From Pyrenopolyporus hunteri (Eukaryota; Ascomycota; Sordariomycetes; Xylariales; Hypoxylaceae): a stretch of DNA of 64,000 nt. Made by a program: the position numbers and the translations under genes. Below are positions 11,201-21,811 of this stretch, in pieces. How positions within the stretch are numbered: the first letter of the stretch is position 1; each line of letters opens with the position of its first letter. Under the pieces are notes generated by a model, which was not told the DNA's origin, searched no databases, and saw only the letters and a program-made list of their open reading frames with translations. The stretch covers positions 496,001 through 560,000 of the forward strand of contig CADCXC010000044.1 of the NCBI GenBank assembly GCA_902806595.1, in the 5' to 3' direction.

Positions 11201-14200
11201 ATACAGGAAAAATCCGCTCAAGAAAATCTTTAGGGAGGTATTGTGCGGAGGCTCGGAGCCGAGGACCATTAAGACTTGGTTCGCGCTGCAGACGACCATT
11301 TAAGGACCAACCCTGCGCCTTGCGAATATGATAGATCAGAAAATAAAAGAGAAAGAGAAGGTCTGGTAGGCCCCTAGCGCCGAAAGGAACTAAAACGATC
11401 GATTCTAGCGCTTCAAATCGCAACGAACTGCCATGGCTGGCCGATGGAAATATGAATTGTCCGGGCTCTCGACGGGGGGGTTTTCTGCTAGGCGTACGTA
11501 CTATATTAAAAAAAAGTAAAGAAAGCATGCCCAGCAGCAGCAAGCTACGCCTGTATAATGCGTGCTACGCGTGCCTGCTTGCATGCTTGCGCACCCAGGA
11601 TTTGGATGCGACTGTGACGGTGATACTAGGTATTGGTAGGGAGGAATGTGGTTTTAAGACACGGCTGGCGCAGCGGACCGATCTCCCCAACTCGGTGGTC
11701 GCGGCATCAGCCGCCGTTAAAGCAGGCTTGCTTGCTTGCATCGATCAATTTATGATTTGCACTGCTCGCACATACATATGTACGCGTGAAATGTTGAACC
11801 GTAGGTTCGTCTTATGGGAACATCTTGGGTATGGATCGAGGGAAGTGGACTAGAGCCAGAATAAATAAAAGCCAAGAGCAGAGTTCCAGAGACGTGCTTC
11901 TATGTAAGCTAGGGCCATTGCAGCCGGGGTTCACAGAAGCTACCTTACCAAGCATCATATAATACAACGGGAACGGTATCTCAAGCAATACACCTATCCC
12001 ATCCCTAATAAATATAACTCGAGAGAGGTTTGATACTACATAACGGATAGCATAACATTAACTCTATCTGCATACTCCAGTCTATGTTAACTATTTACTC
12101 CTATATACTCCACCACTCGACATATAATATCTCGTGTTATATAAGCTCCTGGCCGAAGCCATATATAGGTGTACACAACTGTCTTTTATATCTCTTCGTC
12201 GGAGAGGGTATGCGGACCAGGTATGTGTGTATATACATATGATACATATGAGATGGCCACAAGCGCCAAGGTCGCGTTTCTTCGGGGATTTAGAACGGTA
12301 ACTATTTTTCACCCTTGTTCCATCACTCAGATATATATATGTATCCTTTATACCTAAGGTACCCGCACAATACAGTGTATAAGTCACTACACGTATGTAA
12401 TTTACGCGTAGCATATACACTACCCGTCGTGTTGAGTGTAAGTATACCTACCTATACCTATACGAGAGTGGTGGGCTTGGCCCGCTTTATGCATGTTCCA
12501 CGGTTGGCAAATATCATAGACAAGGCCACCTATAATATCGTAGAAAGGCTAGGGGTCGTCAAGCTTAGACGTGGATAGGTCCATGCAATAATAGTGTATA
12601 TGAGATATTAGACTAGGTAGATTTTCGATCCAAGTTTACAATAACGGATTGGATCATACTTTTTCTCTCTTTCTTTTTTTTTTTTTCTCAGCGTAACCCT
12701 ATCCATCTATAGCATGACATATGCGTGTCGATAGTTGCCAGTTTCTACAGTAGCAATCGTGGTAGGGCTAGCCTGTCAGCAACTTACGTTCGGCACGTTT
12801 CAAGCCGCTCAGATTTTCCGCATTAAATACACCTCAGTGCAAGTTCCCGCCTACTATCCCTAACGAATGTATTCGTATTTTCGTAGAGTTGCTTTTTTTG
12901 TCGAGCCAAACAGTAGCTTGGATTGGCATGGACTGCCCGCGGACATCGGAGTTACCTTGCTTTCTTTTTTTTTTTTTTTTTGTGGAATACCTACGTTTGG
13001 CTTGCAGGGCTGTGGTAAATCTCTCGGGGCTGTCACCGGGTTAGCACGCCAACTACTGATCCAACTATGTATAAGCTCCAATGTTACGGCTACCAGTTCG
13101 AATAATCGGCTCTGCCCAGGACCGGTGTGGAATTCCCACACGGATGCCTAACAAAGCAGCCACGTAAGCCCTCGCCAAGTTACCTGGTTCGCATATCAAC
13201 AGAGCATAAATAGGATATGAATTGGGACGGTAGTGCAAGCCAGATAGGCTATGGGGGGTGACTACCGTGTAGGATGTGGGAATTAATACGAAAAACACCA
13301 AGGAAGGGTACGTCTTTATATATATATATATATATATATGTATATAACAAACAAAATGTAAGGTGAGCATGCAACTAATTGTCCATAAGATATCTTCATG
13401 TCAAAGCAGATGCCGGATGAAGCAGTGATACTCGAAGTCCATACTATGCATATCGGACTTGTCATTCTTTACGCTGCTGCCTCCCATGCTCCATGCGCGT
13501 CGCGATCGTGGTATGTATAGCTACCTAGGTACATATATCTATAGGAGGTATATTAGAAATTGGTAATCGACTTACGTATAGACCTCTACGTTGTGGTAGG
13601 GAATATAGCAGGGTTATTACGGCAGGGTTATATATATAGGTAGGTTAGCATGGATACCTGGGCATTCAAGGTGACGAAAGAGAGATGGTGTTTTCTAAGA
13701 TGGACACTCGGGTGCTTAAAAAAGAAGAAAAAATGAAAAAAAAAAAAAAAAAAAAAAAGAAAAGGAAAAAAAGAGGAAAGTACCGCTTCCCGGTCTTGCG
13801 CACGTACTGTACCTCGCCCATATATGTACCTAGGTACATGAGGGAGCAGTCCCTGCGCTGGCCCATTGCTGTATCGATGCATACCTCTGAAATACCTTGG
13901 TAGGTACTGACCTTACGTACGTGCGGGTACTGTATACATTGTAGGTAGGTACGTGTATGTATCAATAACCCAGCGTCGGTAGGCCAACGCTGAGCGATAC
14001 CTACCTGCATACCTGTATACCAGACATATATGTACATCACATACCTACCACCTAGGCACCTGCCTACCTACACGAAGCTTCCTGGTTACCAAGGCGGACT
14101 ACACGTAGTTAGACACTTAGTGTATTTATACAATACTTACGATACCTAGGTAGGTACGGTGGAAGGCAGGAACATGGCATGGCATGGCATGGCAGAGGTA

Positions 14201-15346
14201 ATACATAAGATGTATAACGTATGCATTAGCGGGGAGTAATCACGATTACGGGGCTACGTTTCCTGTTCCCGAAAACGCCAGGGCCCCAAAATTGGCCAAT
14301 AAAAACATGTGATTCAGCTGACTCGGACGCGGTAATCTCTTCTTCCCATTTTGGGGGCCACATTTTCCAATCGCGTCGTTTTCAGCCCAATTCCCATCCC
14401 GTCCACAAACCAGCATTCGTTCGAACGCATCTCCCCAGATTTTTTTCCCTTTCCCTTTCCTATTCTCGTCGATATTGGGGACTGGTACCCTCTCCTGCAG
14501 CATATCACCTTCAAGTTCAGGTACGTACGTATGGGAAGCCGCCGACCGTCTGGTCGCATATGCACACCCTTCTACCCCTTCTACCCCCCCAGCTGTTTTT
14601 TTTTTTTTTTCTGTTGTTCAATGTTATTTTTTAATGAATTTTTTTTTAATTCTCCAACCGTTATCCGCCTAGCCCAGTTCGCTGTACACATCGCGCGACA
14701 CCAGCAAACAAGGCCTTGCCTTGCCTCACCTGACCAGTACGTTCAGAGGAGAACACTCCCGCCTCTCTAGCCTCGGACTGCTGTAGCAGCTAGCGCCTCC
14801 TCCAGTTCGCCACTGCGTGCCTTGAAGTGCTTGCTGGTGCCGCCGCTATTTGCTGCTGGTGCTTGCCTGCCTGTTCATAACAGAGACAACTGGGGGAGCT
14901 GGTTGTTGGTGCTGGCGCTGTGCTCTCTTGCCTTGTGTCGTTTCTCTCCTGCATACAATACCTACATCCTACCCTTTTTACCACTTAGGGCCCTCAGTCA
15001 GCGTAGTCTATTGTGCAATACGGAATGCAGAGGCGCTGAATCACACCCGATACAACCGTCCCTGTACCTCCTATCCTTTATTTTCTCGAGCCTTAGTACC
15101 TCCTCTGGCCCCCCCCTTTTTTTTATTCCCTCCAGCTAGCGAGGGTTCCAACCTGTGCTGTCTAATAGCCCCCCCGAAAGACTCTACGTACTCCTTGTTA
15201 CTTCGAAAGCTCACCCCTCCAATACAGATATACCTTTCCTCCCGGCGCTCTCGTTGGTACATTGTTGTCGTCGGAGGAAAAAAAAAAAAAATCTTTTCAG
15301 ACAAGGCGGCCAAGCTCAACAAAGTCCTTTCTGAACGTATTTAACT
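8261..15346. other. 7-kb gene-poor region
   Basis: No ORF here has recognisable domains or fungal splice structure; the largest open stretches (for example 11452-11853 and 14351-14770) look like chance. Contents are low complexity and intergenic words: TACCTAGGTA clusters at 8390-8640, 8880-9000, 9450-9560 and 13800-14160; a (TA)n run near 13318-13340; a poly-A tract at 13737-13758; four copies of ATGGC near 14174; T-rich tracts near 12670, 12965 and 14590. The last part (about 14.3-15.35 kb) is pyrimidine-rich and is probably promoter and leader of the downstream RRM gene. No tRNA or rRNA was found. Confidence 0.5.
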
Positions 15347-18300
15347 ATGGGTAAGTCCACACCACCATCTTGATATCTTGGAGCTACACAAACGTCTATA
15401 CGACGTTGTGGATTCTTGTTTTCTATTCACCGGAACTCGCGCGTCTTCCGAGCCTTCTCGCCCTCTCCCTAACCTACTTACCACCTATCTACCACCTACC
15501 ACCTCCTATCCTCCTCTCTCCCCTCTCTTTCTTCCTCTCTCTTCCCTCCTGTCCCCCTTGTCTCCCTCTTCCGTATAGTTTATTTCCTATCCATCATATC
15601 CACATCCCGCACTACCTATCCTACTTGGTACAGGCCTACATATATATATATATATATACCACCTCCTGCACTCGCATACGCCCCGGCTACCGAATCAGAT
15701 CCTGTCCTGGCTACCCGTTAACGGTATTCCTTCCCACCGATCTTGCCTAGAAGCATAAAACAAATGCCTCTGCGGCATGTTACCACCTCTTACCTTCACG
15801 CCTGGCTTTGTAACAGCCCACAGCATTACCCGCTCCCATATTCCCACCTTCCAAGCACCCCCGCTGCCCAATCACACACTTCCCCTAGCCCCCTTTCCTC
15901 GGCTCACTCCCCCCCAGTTGCTCTATCCTCACCTACCTGCTCTTTGTGCCTCTTTTATACAAGCCGCAACCCATCTCGAGGCCTTTAATACGCCGCGCTT
16001 CCCCCCCACCCCCGTCCCTGGACGCTTTCCCTTCCCGATCCACTAATGGTCTGGCCATTTGAACACCTCCGTATGCGAGTGCGGCCCGTCAGATTGCTAC
16101 AGTTCAACTTTTCAAATTGATCCGTTGCTTGTTAATGAAATTGCTTCTTTTCATGTTTGTTAGACTTTTGAATCTGGCTTCTAACTCACGACTTATCCAA
16201 TAGCGGACTCCGGAGACACTTATCGTCCTGTAAAGGTAAGCCAAGTCAAGTCAGCAGCCGGTTTTCTGAGTTTGGATTGTCGTCACCTGGTATCCCAGAA
16301 TCATCCGTCTCTCCTACATCAGCTTTCAGCACAATGGCTATCTCGGATGATGGCAAAACTTTACTTCTAAAATAAAGAATTCGTCCGTGCAGAAGGCAAA
16401 ACGTCGTGCCTTGCAGCTTTCCCCCACGTCATCTTTTTGCCTTTGAGCTAGAGAAGGGAAGCACCAAGACAGATCGAGCTGGGCTCAGGATATAAAGTTC
16501 GCTGCCTTCCCCGAGGCTCCACGTGCGACGCTTTGAACGTTGTTCCCTCTACTGACCCCTAGAAAATTTTCTTGACGCACAACCAGCGAATTTCGGCCAG
16601 AAACAATCTAGGCCCCTCTTATACAGCTGCTTCCACCGCAATTCGCTAGCTCGATAGCGTGTTATTTTTTGCTTCTAATGACATTCATACCCCATCCAGA
16701 TGCTGACGAGTCGCAGCGCGAGAGATCTCGCTCTCCCCGACGTGGCCGTTCGAGGAGCCCAGGCCGCTCAGGTCGCCGTCGATCATACTCGCCACGGAGC
16801 CGGTCTCGAAGCCGGGACGACTATCGTAGATCGGATAGACGGTCACGATCTCCCATGACTGGAGCTGGGGCGCCAGTTGGAGGATCAGGTTCGGGCTACG
16901 GTGGCCCACCTCAGCGGACTTACGAGGAGCGTGCAGCAGCACGAGAGCAGATGATGAATAACATCCGCGAAACGTCACAGCAGGACCGTCGTGTCTACGT
17001 CGGCAACCTGTCTTACGACGTGAAATGGCACCATCTCAAGGATTTCATGCGCCAGGGTGAGTCGTCATGTGCTTAAAGGAGTGCCAGCCCTTGGTTTGTG
17101 GGTTTATAGCTAACCGCGGTATATTTTACAGCTGGAGAGGTTCTCTTTGCCGATGTTTTATTGCTTCCGAACGGGATGTCTAAGGTGGGCTTCTACACGT
17201 GATTCATGGCTGGTTTTCTCTTTTGGTTCCTTCTCCTCTGGCTCTTGTTGGAATTGATGGATTGACGGGTTGGGACATTGTCCGCGGGTTTTTGTAGGGA
17301 TGCGGGTAAGTTGTGGCGTTGCCCTATCTACAAGTTGCAATGTATTTACTAATCATCGCTTTTAGAATTGTGGAATATGCTACAAGGGAGCAAGCACAGA
17401 CAGCTGTCCAGACTCTCAGCAATCAGAACTTGATGGGGCGACTCGTCTATGTTCGCGAAGTAGGGAGCCCCTCGATATCTATTACGTTATGGTGAATGCT
17501 GAAGCTGGTAATTAGGATCGCGAAGCGGAACCACGATTTATCGGTGCAACCGGCGGCCGCGGCGGCTACGGTGGTGGAATGCAAGGCGGCTACGGCGGTG
17601 GTGGCGGCGGTGGCGGCAGCTATGGCGGCGGCGGCGGCGGCGGTGGTGGTGGTGGCATGGCTGGCGGCAACCGCCAGATCTACGTGTCCAACGTTTGTTC
17701 ACTCCCATCCTTTTCTCCCTTGACTCCCCTTAAACTCCTAGTTCTGGTATTGACTCCATACGCAGCTCCCATACACTGTTGGCTGGCAAGATCTAAAAGA
17801 CTTGTTCCGCCAAGCAGGTTAGTTCCCTCATCTGCCCACTACTAATGAATATTATACCGCTGGTAAAGGTACTGATATGTGGCCACAACAGCCCGAAATG
17901 GACAAGTAATTCGAGCCGACGTCCATCTAGGACCAGATGGTAGGCCTAAGGGCTCCGGAATCGTCATGTTTGAGCATCCCGAGGACACGCGCAATGCTAT
18001 ACAGCAGTTCAACGGCTTTGAATGGCAAGGCCGCATGCTCGAGGTCCGCGAGGATCGTTTCGCCCACCAAGGGGTCGGAGGATACGGCCGGGGCGGCTTC
18101 GGAGGTCGTGGAGGGTTTGGTGGCTCCTACGGAGGTCGGGGAGGCTTTGGCGGTCGTGGCGGTTTCGGCGGTGGCGGTGGCTACGGCGGTCGTGGAGGCT
18201 ATGGTGGGCCCGGCGGTGGATACGACGCCAATAATTCTGCCCCAGCTGCCCCTAATCCGTTTACTGACTTCGCCACCTCTGGAACTGACCCAAGCGATAC

Positions 18301-18666
18301 TATCTATGTTCGAAATGTAAGGCGGCGTGACCGAACTTATTATTCTAAGAGTATAGTTGCTGACAATTATTTGCGCAACAGCTCCCCTGGTCTACCAGTA
18401 ACGAGGATCTAGTCGAACTCTTCACCACGATCGGTAAAGTCGAGCAAGCCGAGATCCAGTATGAGCCTAGTGGACGATCTCGGGGATCCGGCGTTGTTCG
18501 CTTCGATAACACTGCAACTGCAGAGACGGCTATCTCCAAATTTCAGAGCTATCACTACGGAGGTCGGCCTCTTGGCCTGAGCTTCGTCAAATATGTCACA
18601 CCAGGAGGGGGAGACAGTATGGAGACAGATGCGCATGGTGGTCTGACACAAGACCAGATCATGTAG
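15347..18666 (+). CDS. Gbp2/Hrb1-like protein, RS region plus three RRMs
   Basis: Shuttling SR-like RNA-binding protein resembling yeast Gbp2/Hrb1, which monitor mRNA processing and accompany mRNA export. Exons: 15347-15350, 16700-17056, 17132-17184, 17298-17305, 17366-17459, 17516-17692, 17766-17817, 17892-18316, 18382-18666. They sum to 1455 nt, exactly 484 codons plus stop. Layout: RS/RG-rich region (2-90), RRM1 (about 100-175, VYVGNL and RNP1 KGCGIVEY), glycine-rich GGY/GGG linker (180-224), RRM2 (226-301, IYVSNL, KGSGIVMF), RGG/GGF linker (307-360), RRM3 (386-465, IYVRNL, RGSGVVRF). The first coding exon is only ATGG, followed by a 1349-nt intron, very long for this group. A 32-nt candidate exon lies inside that intron, and one real exon is 8 nt; see their entries. 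Orthology to Gbp2 is by architecture and motifs. Confidence 0.9.
16204..16235 (+). other. Candidate 32-nt cassette (poison) exon in intron 1
   Basis: It has a good acceptor (CTAAC branch site at about 16181, then CAATAG) and donor (GTAAGC). Joined to the ATGG of exon 1 it opens with MADSGDTYRPVK, which looks coding. Its length is not a multiple of three: joining it to 16700 shifts the frame and meets TGA at 16856-16858, after 64 codons and upstream of seven introns. Skipping it restores the full 484-residue frame. Inclusion is therefore predicted to make a nonsense-mediated-decay substrate. No RNA evidence is available. Confidence 0.55.
17298..17305 (+). other. 8-nt microexon in RRM1
   Basis: GGATGCGG lies between TTGTAG and GTAAGT. 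It is the only way to connect ...SNGMSKG to ...IVEYATRE: codons GGA TGC GG|A give G-C-G, the centre of the RNP1 octamer KGCGIVEY. Upstream intron 17185-17297 (113 nt), downstream intron 17306-17365 (60 nt, branch TACTAAT). Omitting it destroys RNP1 and shifts frame. Confidence 0.88.
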
Positions 18667-20660
18667 AATGCTTATTTTCCTAGTGTTCCTCCTCTCCTTC
18701 AGTCGCGGGTTTCTATAGGATCACTCGGCTTTAGTAGCTTTTCGACCTCGACAATACGAAGACTTCCGCACCGAGTATATCCAACTTCTCCGGAGCTTGG
18801 GTGGGATGGTGGAATGGGCACACAATGTCCATCTTGCATATCTGTACTATTTACTTCGTTTCCCCATTTTTTCCCCCAGCACTCGTTCCTTTCTCATTTT
18901 ATTTCAACATGTATCCCCTACCGGAAGTGACGACAATTCAAATTCTCGCGGCTGGGAACTGCCGGAAATAAAGACTTATCGCTTCTGGCGGCGAACTACA
19001 CTATACGCAGTAATTACGGAATGGGGGTGGCTGATTTCTGGGGTGTGGATTTGTAGTCCATCGATGCGACACGAGGGAGAGCGGTCAACGCTCCATATTT
19101 AGCAGGACTCAGAAAAAGCTCTTTTCTTACTATTCTTTTTTTTTCTCCTAGCGTTTTTAAAAGGCGACCACCGGGTTTAATGACGCCCTACAAGGAAATG
19201 AGAAAGCTTGAGACGCCTAAAAATTAGATTGTACCTCGCGAATAGCATTCGGATTTTCTAGAGTTGGGTTTACGGTTGGCCTGTTCCGCTTCATCTAGGC
19301 GCCTAGGGGCAGCGGGTAGGTAAGACGTGTTAGTAAGGGAGGCGTAGGATGTTGTGTGGCACATTAAGCCGTCGGAATGCTCGGCTTGGTGTGTATGCAG
19401 GTCATCGTGAGTCGGCTTGTTTGTGTGTCGTATTTGCGTATGAATACCCGGGTAGCGGAGGTCGGGTTGATAATCACGATATACGGATGTTTAACCCTAG
19501 CTATTGCTCGCAAACCCGAAGTAACCGAAGAGCATGTAGAAGACAAGACGTACACTACTTCTGCCGTAACTGATGACATATTAGACATCTTAATTGCGCT
19601 GTCCCCGGTCATATGTCCTGAGTCAATTAAGGGGATCCTCGGATCCTGTTCTAAGGATATTCATACGAATAGCAATTCAACATGGGCTCGTTCAGCAGAT
19701 GAGTCCTCTAAAATCTAGGCCTGTTCGTAGAAGGAGTGTTTGGTGTAATCGTCACCCTAGGTGAGGGATGGGGTTAAACTATGGCTAAGTATCGACCCTA
19801 TCAGTCCTACGACAATGCGGGCTGAAGTGGCTGTTTTTAGATAAATACCCATCTATATATGCGGGTAAGAATACCCTCGCGTAGTTTCCATTTCTCTTAC
19901 TGTTGAAAACTAACGTGGCTAAGAATTGGTAGATAAGACTACCTATATATTCATTACCTAGGGGGGTCCCCAGCAATTAAGCGTATCTACTCTCCCCTTT
20001 ATCTATTAAGAATCGTTCAATAAACATCTAGTGTAGGAAACACTTCTCCTTGGTTGGGATAATGCACATACTTCATGATAAGCAACATGCTACCCTAAGC
20101 AACGACTAGGCAGAGCGGAGAGGGTACGCCAGCTTGAACAACCAGGATCTAGGCGGCCAGGAAGTGGTGGTACAGTGTTAGTACCACCCGGCGAAATACT
20201 ACTACGAGCGGCCGCGAAGTAGGCGTTGTAATAGACTTGGGAGATACGTGTCCCAAGGATTAATACCCTAGTGAAGAGTACAGTGAGCGAGAGATTACAT
20301 ATGCTTTCATGGCTGTTTTATGTAGAAGTTGTTTTTATATTCCCAACAATGGCAAAGGAGCCACGCCCAGACTCAACGTTTATTGCTGGCAGTTCATTGC
20401 TGCCCGAGCTAATAGGACCGCCCTCTTCATTGGCCTTATGGACATCCTTGGATTAGGTAGACGCCTAGGTATATAACAACCCTACTACCGTTGGCGTTAC
20501 ATCCGGATGTGCACGTGTAGCTTAAAGCGACGAAGCCCCAACTTTCAGGCTCACGAGACGCCGGGTCTGTGTATACGCGGAACCCTGAGTTGACCTTGAG
20601 ATGGGAGCATGAAGGCGATGGTGGATGATGTATATGTGGTTATCGGCCCAGGAAGCAAGC
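18667..20660. other. Intergenic, no gene seen
   Basis: Convergent spacer of about 2 kb between the Gbp2-like gene and SRP14. Open stretches such as 19377-19718 (113 codons) show no domain, no good start context and no splice signals, so I do not call them. A T-rich run sits near 19133-19146. Confidence 0.5.
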
Positions 20661-21191
20661 TCATGACCCTGAAGCCGCCGCTGTCCCCTTCTTCTTCTTT
20701 GCCTTGCCTTTCCTCTTGCTGCGATCTCTCGGCTTTAGGGTGGTCATGCCGGACTTGCACACTTCTGCATATCTGTCGAAGAAGGTGGCAAGAGAGTCGG
20801 GTTCAACCACGGTCGATAACTTGATCTTGTCTTTGCGTTTTCCCTTGCCCTTGGCGTTAGTTGCTCTGATGAGCACGGGTAAAGGTCTTGGAGGGTGGAG
20901 ATCAGGAAATATGGTATCGCTCGTCGGCGCCGGTATGGCCTGTTCATATGATACTAGACAAGATATATGCTATTAGAAGAGTCGGTAAGCCCGTATGTCT
21001 AATTTGGAAACTTACATCTTTTCTGTACTAGAACTATAGAGCCGTGGTCTTGGCCCTTCTTTTGGTCGAATAGCTCGGTGAGCTTGGCGAAGAACTGCGG
21101 CGGGATTGTGAGAAAACAAAAAGAATGAAAGTAAAGGAGGTGAGGGAACACAACGTCCGACACATACCTCGTCATTACTTAGGTGTCCCAT
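20661..21191 (-). CDS. SRP14: SRP14, signal recognition particle 14-kDa subunit
   Basis: Three exons on the minus strand: 21191-21168 (MGHLSNDE), 21094-21016 (FFAKLTELFDQKKGQDHGSI then VLVQKR) and 20953-20661. Phases agree: 24 + 79 + 293 nt = 131 codons plus stop, matching the family length. SRP14 pairs with SRP9 or its fungal counterpart on the Alu domain of the SRP RNA and mediates translational elongation arrest in the cytoplasm. Recognisable blocks are the N-terminal LSNDEFFAKLTELFDQKKG and the C-terminal LIRATNAKGK, KIKLSTVVEPDSL and YAEVCKSGM. The tail (KPRDRSKRKGKAKKKKG) is highly basic, typical of fungal SRP14. Introns are 73 and 62 nt. Exon 2 is read in a frame different from the longest local ORF, so an ORF-only view misses the gene. 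Confidence 0.93.
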
Positions 21192-21811
21192 CACGACTAT
21201 CACGACCCGCGGAGTGGATGGACACCTGCGAGGATATTTAGACGTGGGATATGATGGCAACTCTCCTACCAAATCAACCCCACATTCAGTGACGCTTGTT
21301 CGTACCGTACCTAGGTATGTATTGTACGTTGCGTATGAATTCGCACGTAGAATGGATGAATTCCCTAGGTCCGAAGAGGTAGTTGGAATAAAACGTTGTA
21401 CTGTAGTTCGTCGGTACTGGCAGTTCGTGCACAGGTGGGAATTCCGGTTGGTGGGGCAAGCTAGGTATCGACGATACATGTAGGAAATCTGTATCAAGTA
21501 CGTAGGTACCTATCTACCTAAGTACCTACCCAAGTAGGTACATTACCTAGGTACCTAGGTATAAGCCCCACCCATTCCAGGTACCATGTATAACCTGGGA
21601 TAATTTATCCTTTTTATTTTATTTTACTTCGTTTTCTTTTTTTAATCCGAGGGTCCATGTACCGCCATCAACGGTCCGGATACCATTACGGAATTGTCCT
21701 GCACTATCCTGCCGAACTTGAAAACACTACTCCAGCAGTAGGTACAGCCGCCGCTCCTGAACATCACCGGCCCAGTCAGCCCAGTTCTAAAGAGTTCAGA
21801 GGCCTTGCAAA
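21192..21811. promoter_or_regulatory. Divergent intergenic region (SRP14 / SGD1)
   Basis: Head-to-head spacer of 620 bp that should hold both promoters. A dense TACCTAGGTA cluster occupies about 21500-21560, followed by an AT-rich tract near 21600-21640. Confidence 0.5.

Noticed and set aside
11452..11853. 133-codon plus-strand ORF in the gene-poor region
   Set aside because: No recognisable domain, opposite-strand ORF of similar length overlaps it, and no splice signals support a gene.
14351..15750. Several 100-160-codon ORFs near the RRM gene start
   Set aside because: They run through pyrimidine-rich leader and intron 1 and give Pro/Ser/Leu/Phe-rich low-complexity peptides.
19377..19718. 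113-codon ORF between the RRM gene and SRP14
   Set aside because: Composition and lack of motifs fit chance; nothing upstream looks like a joined exon.
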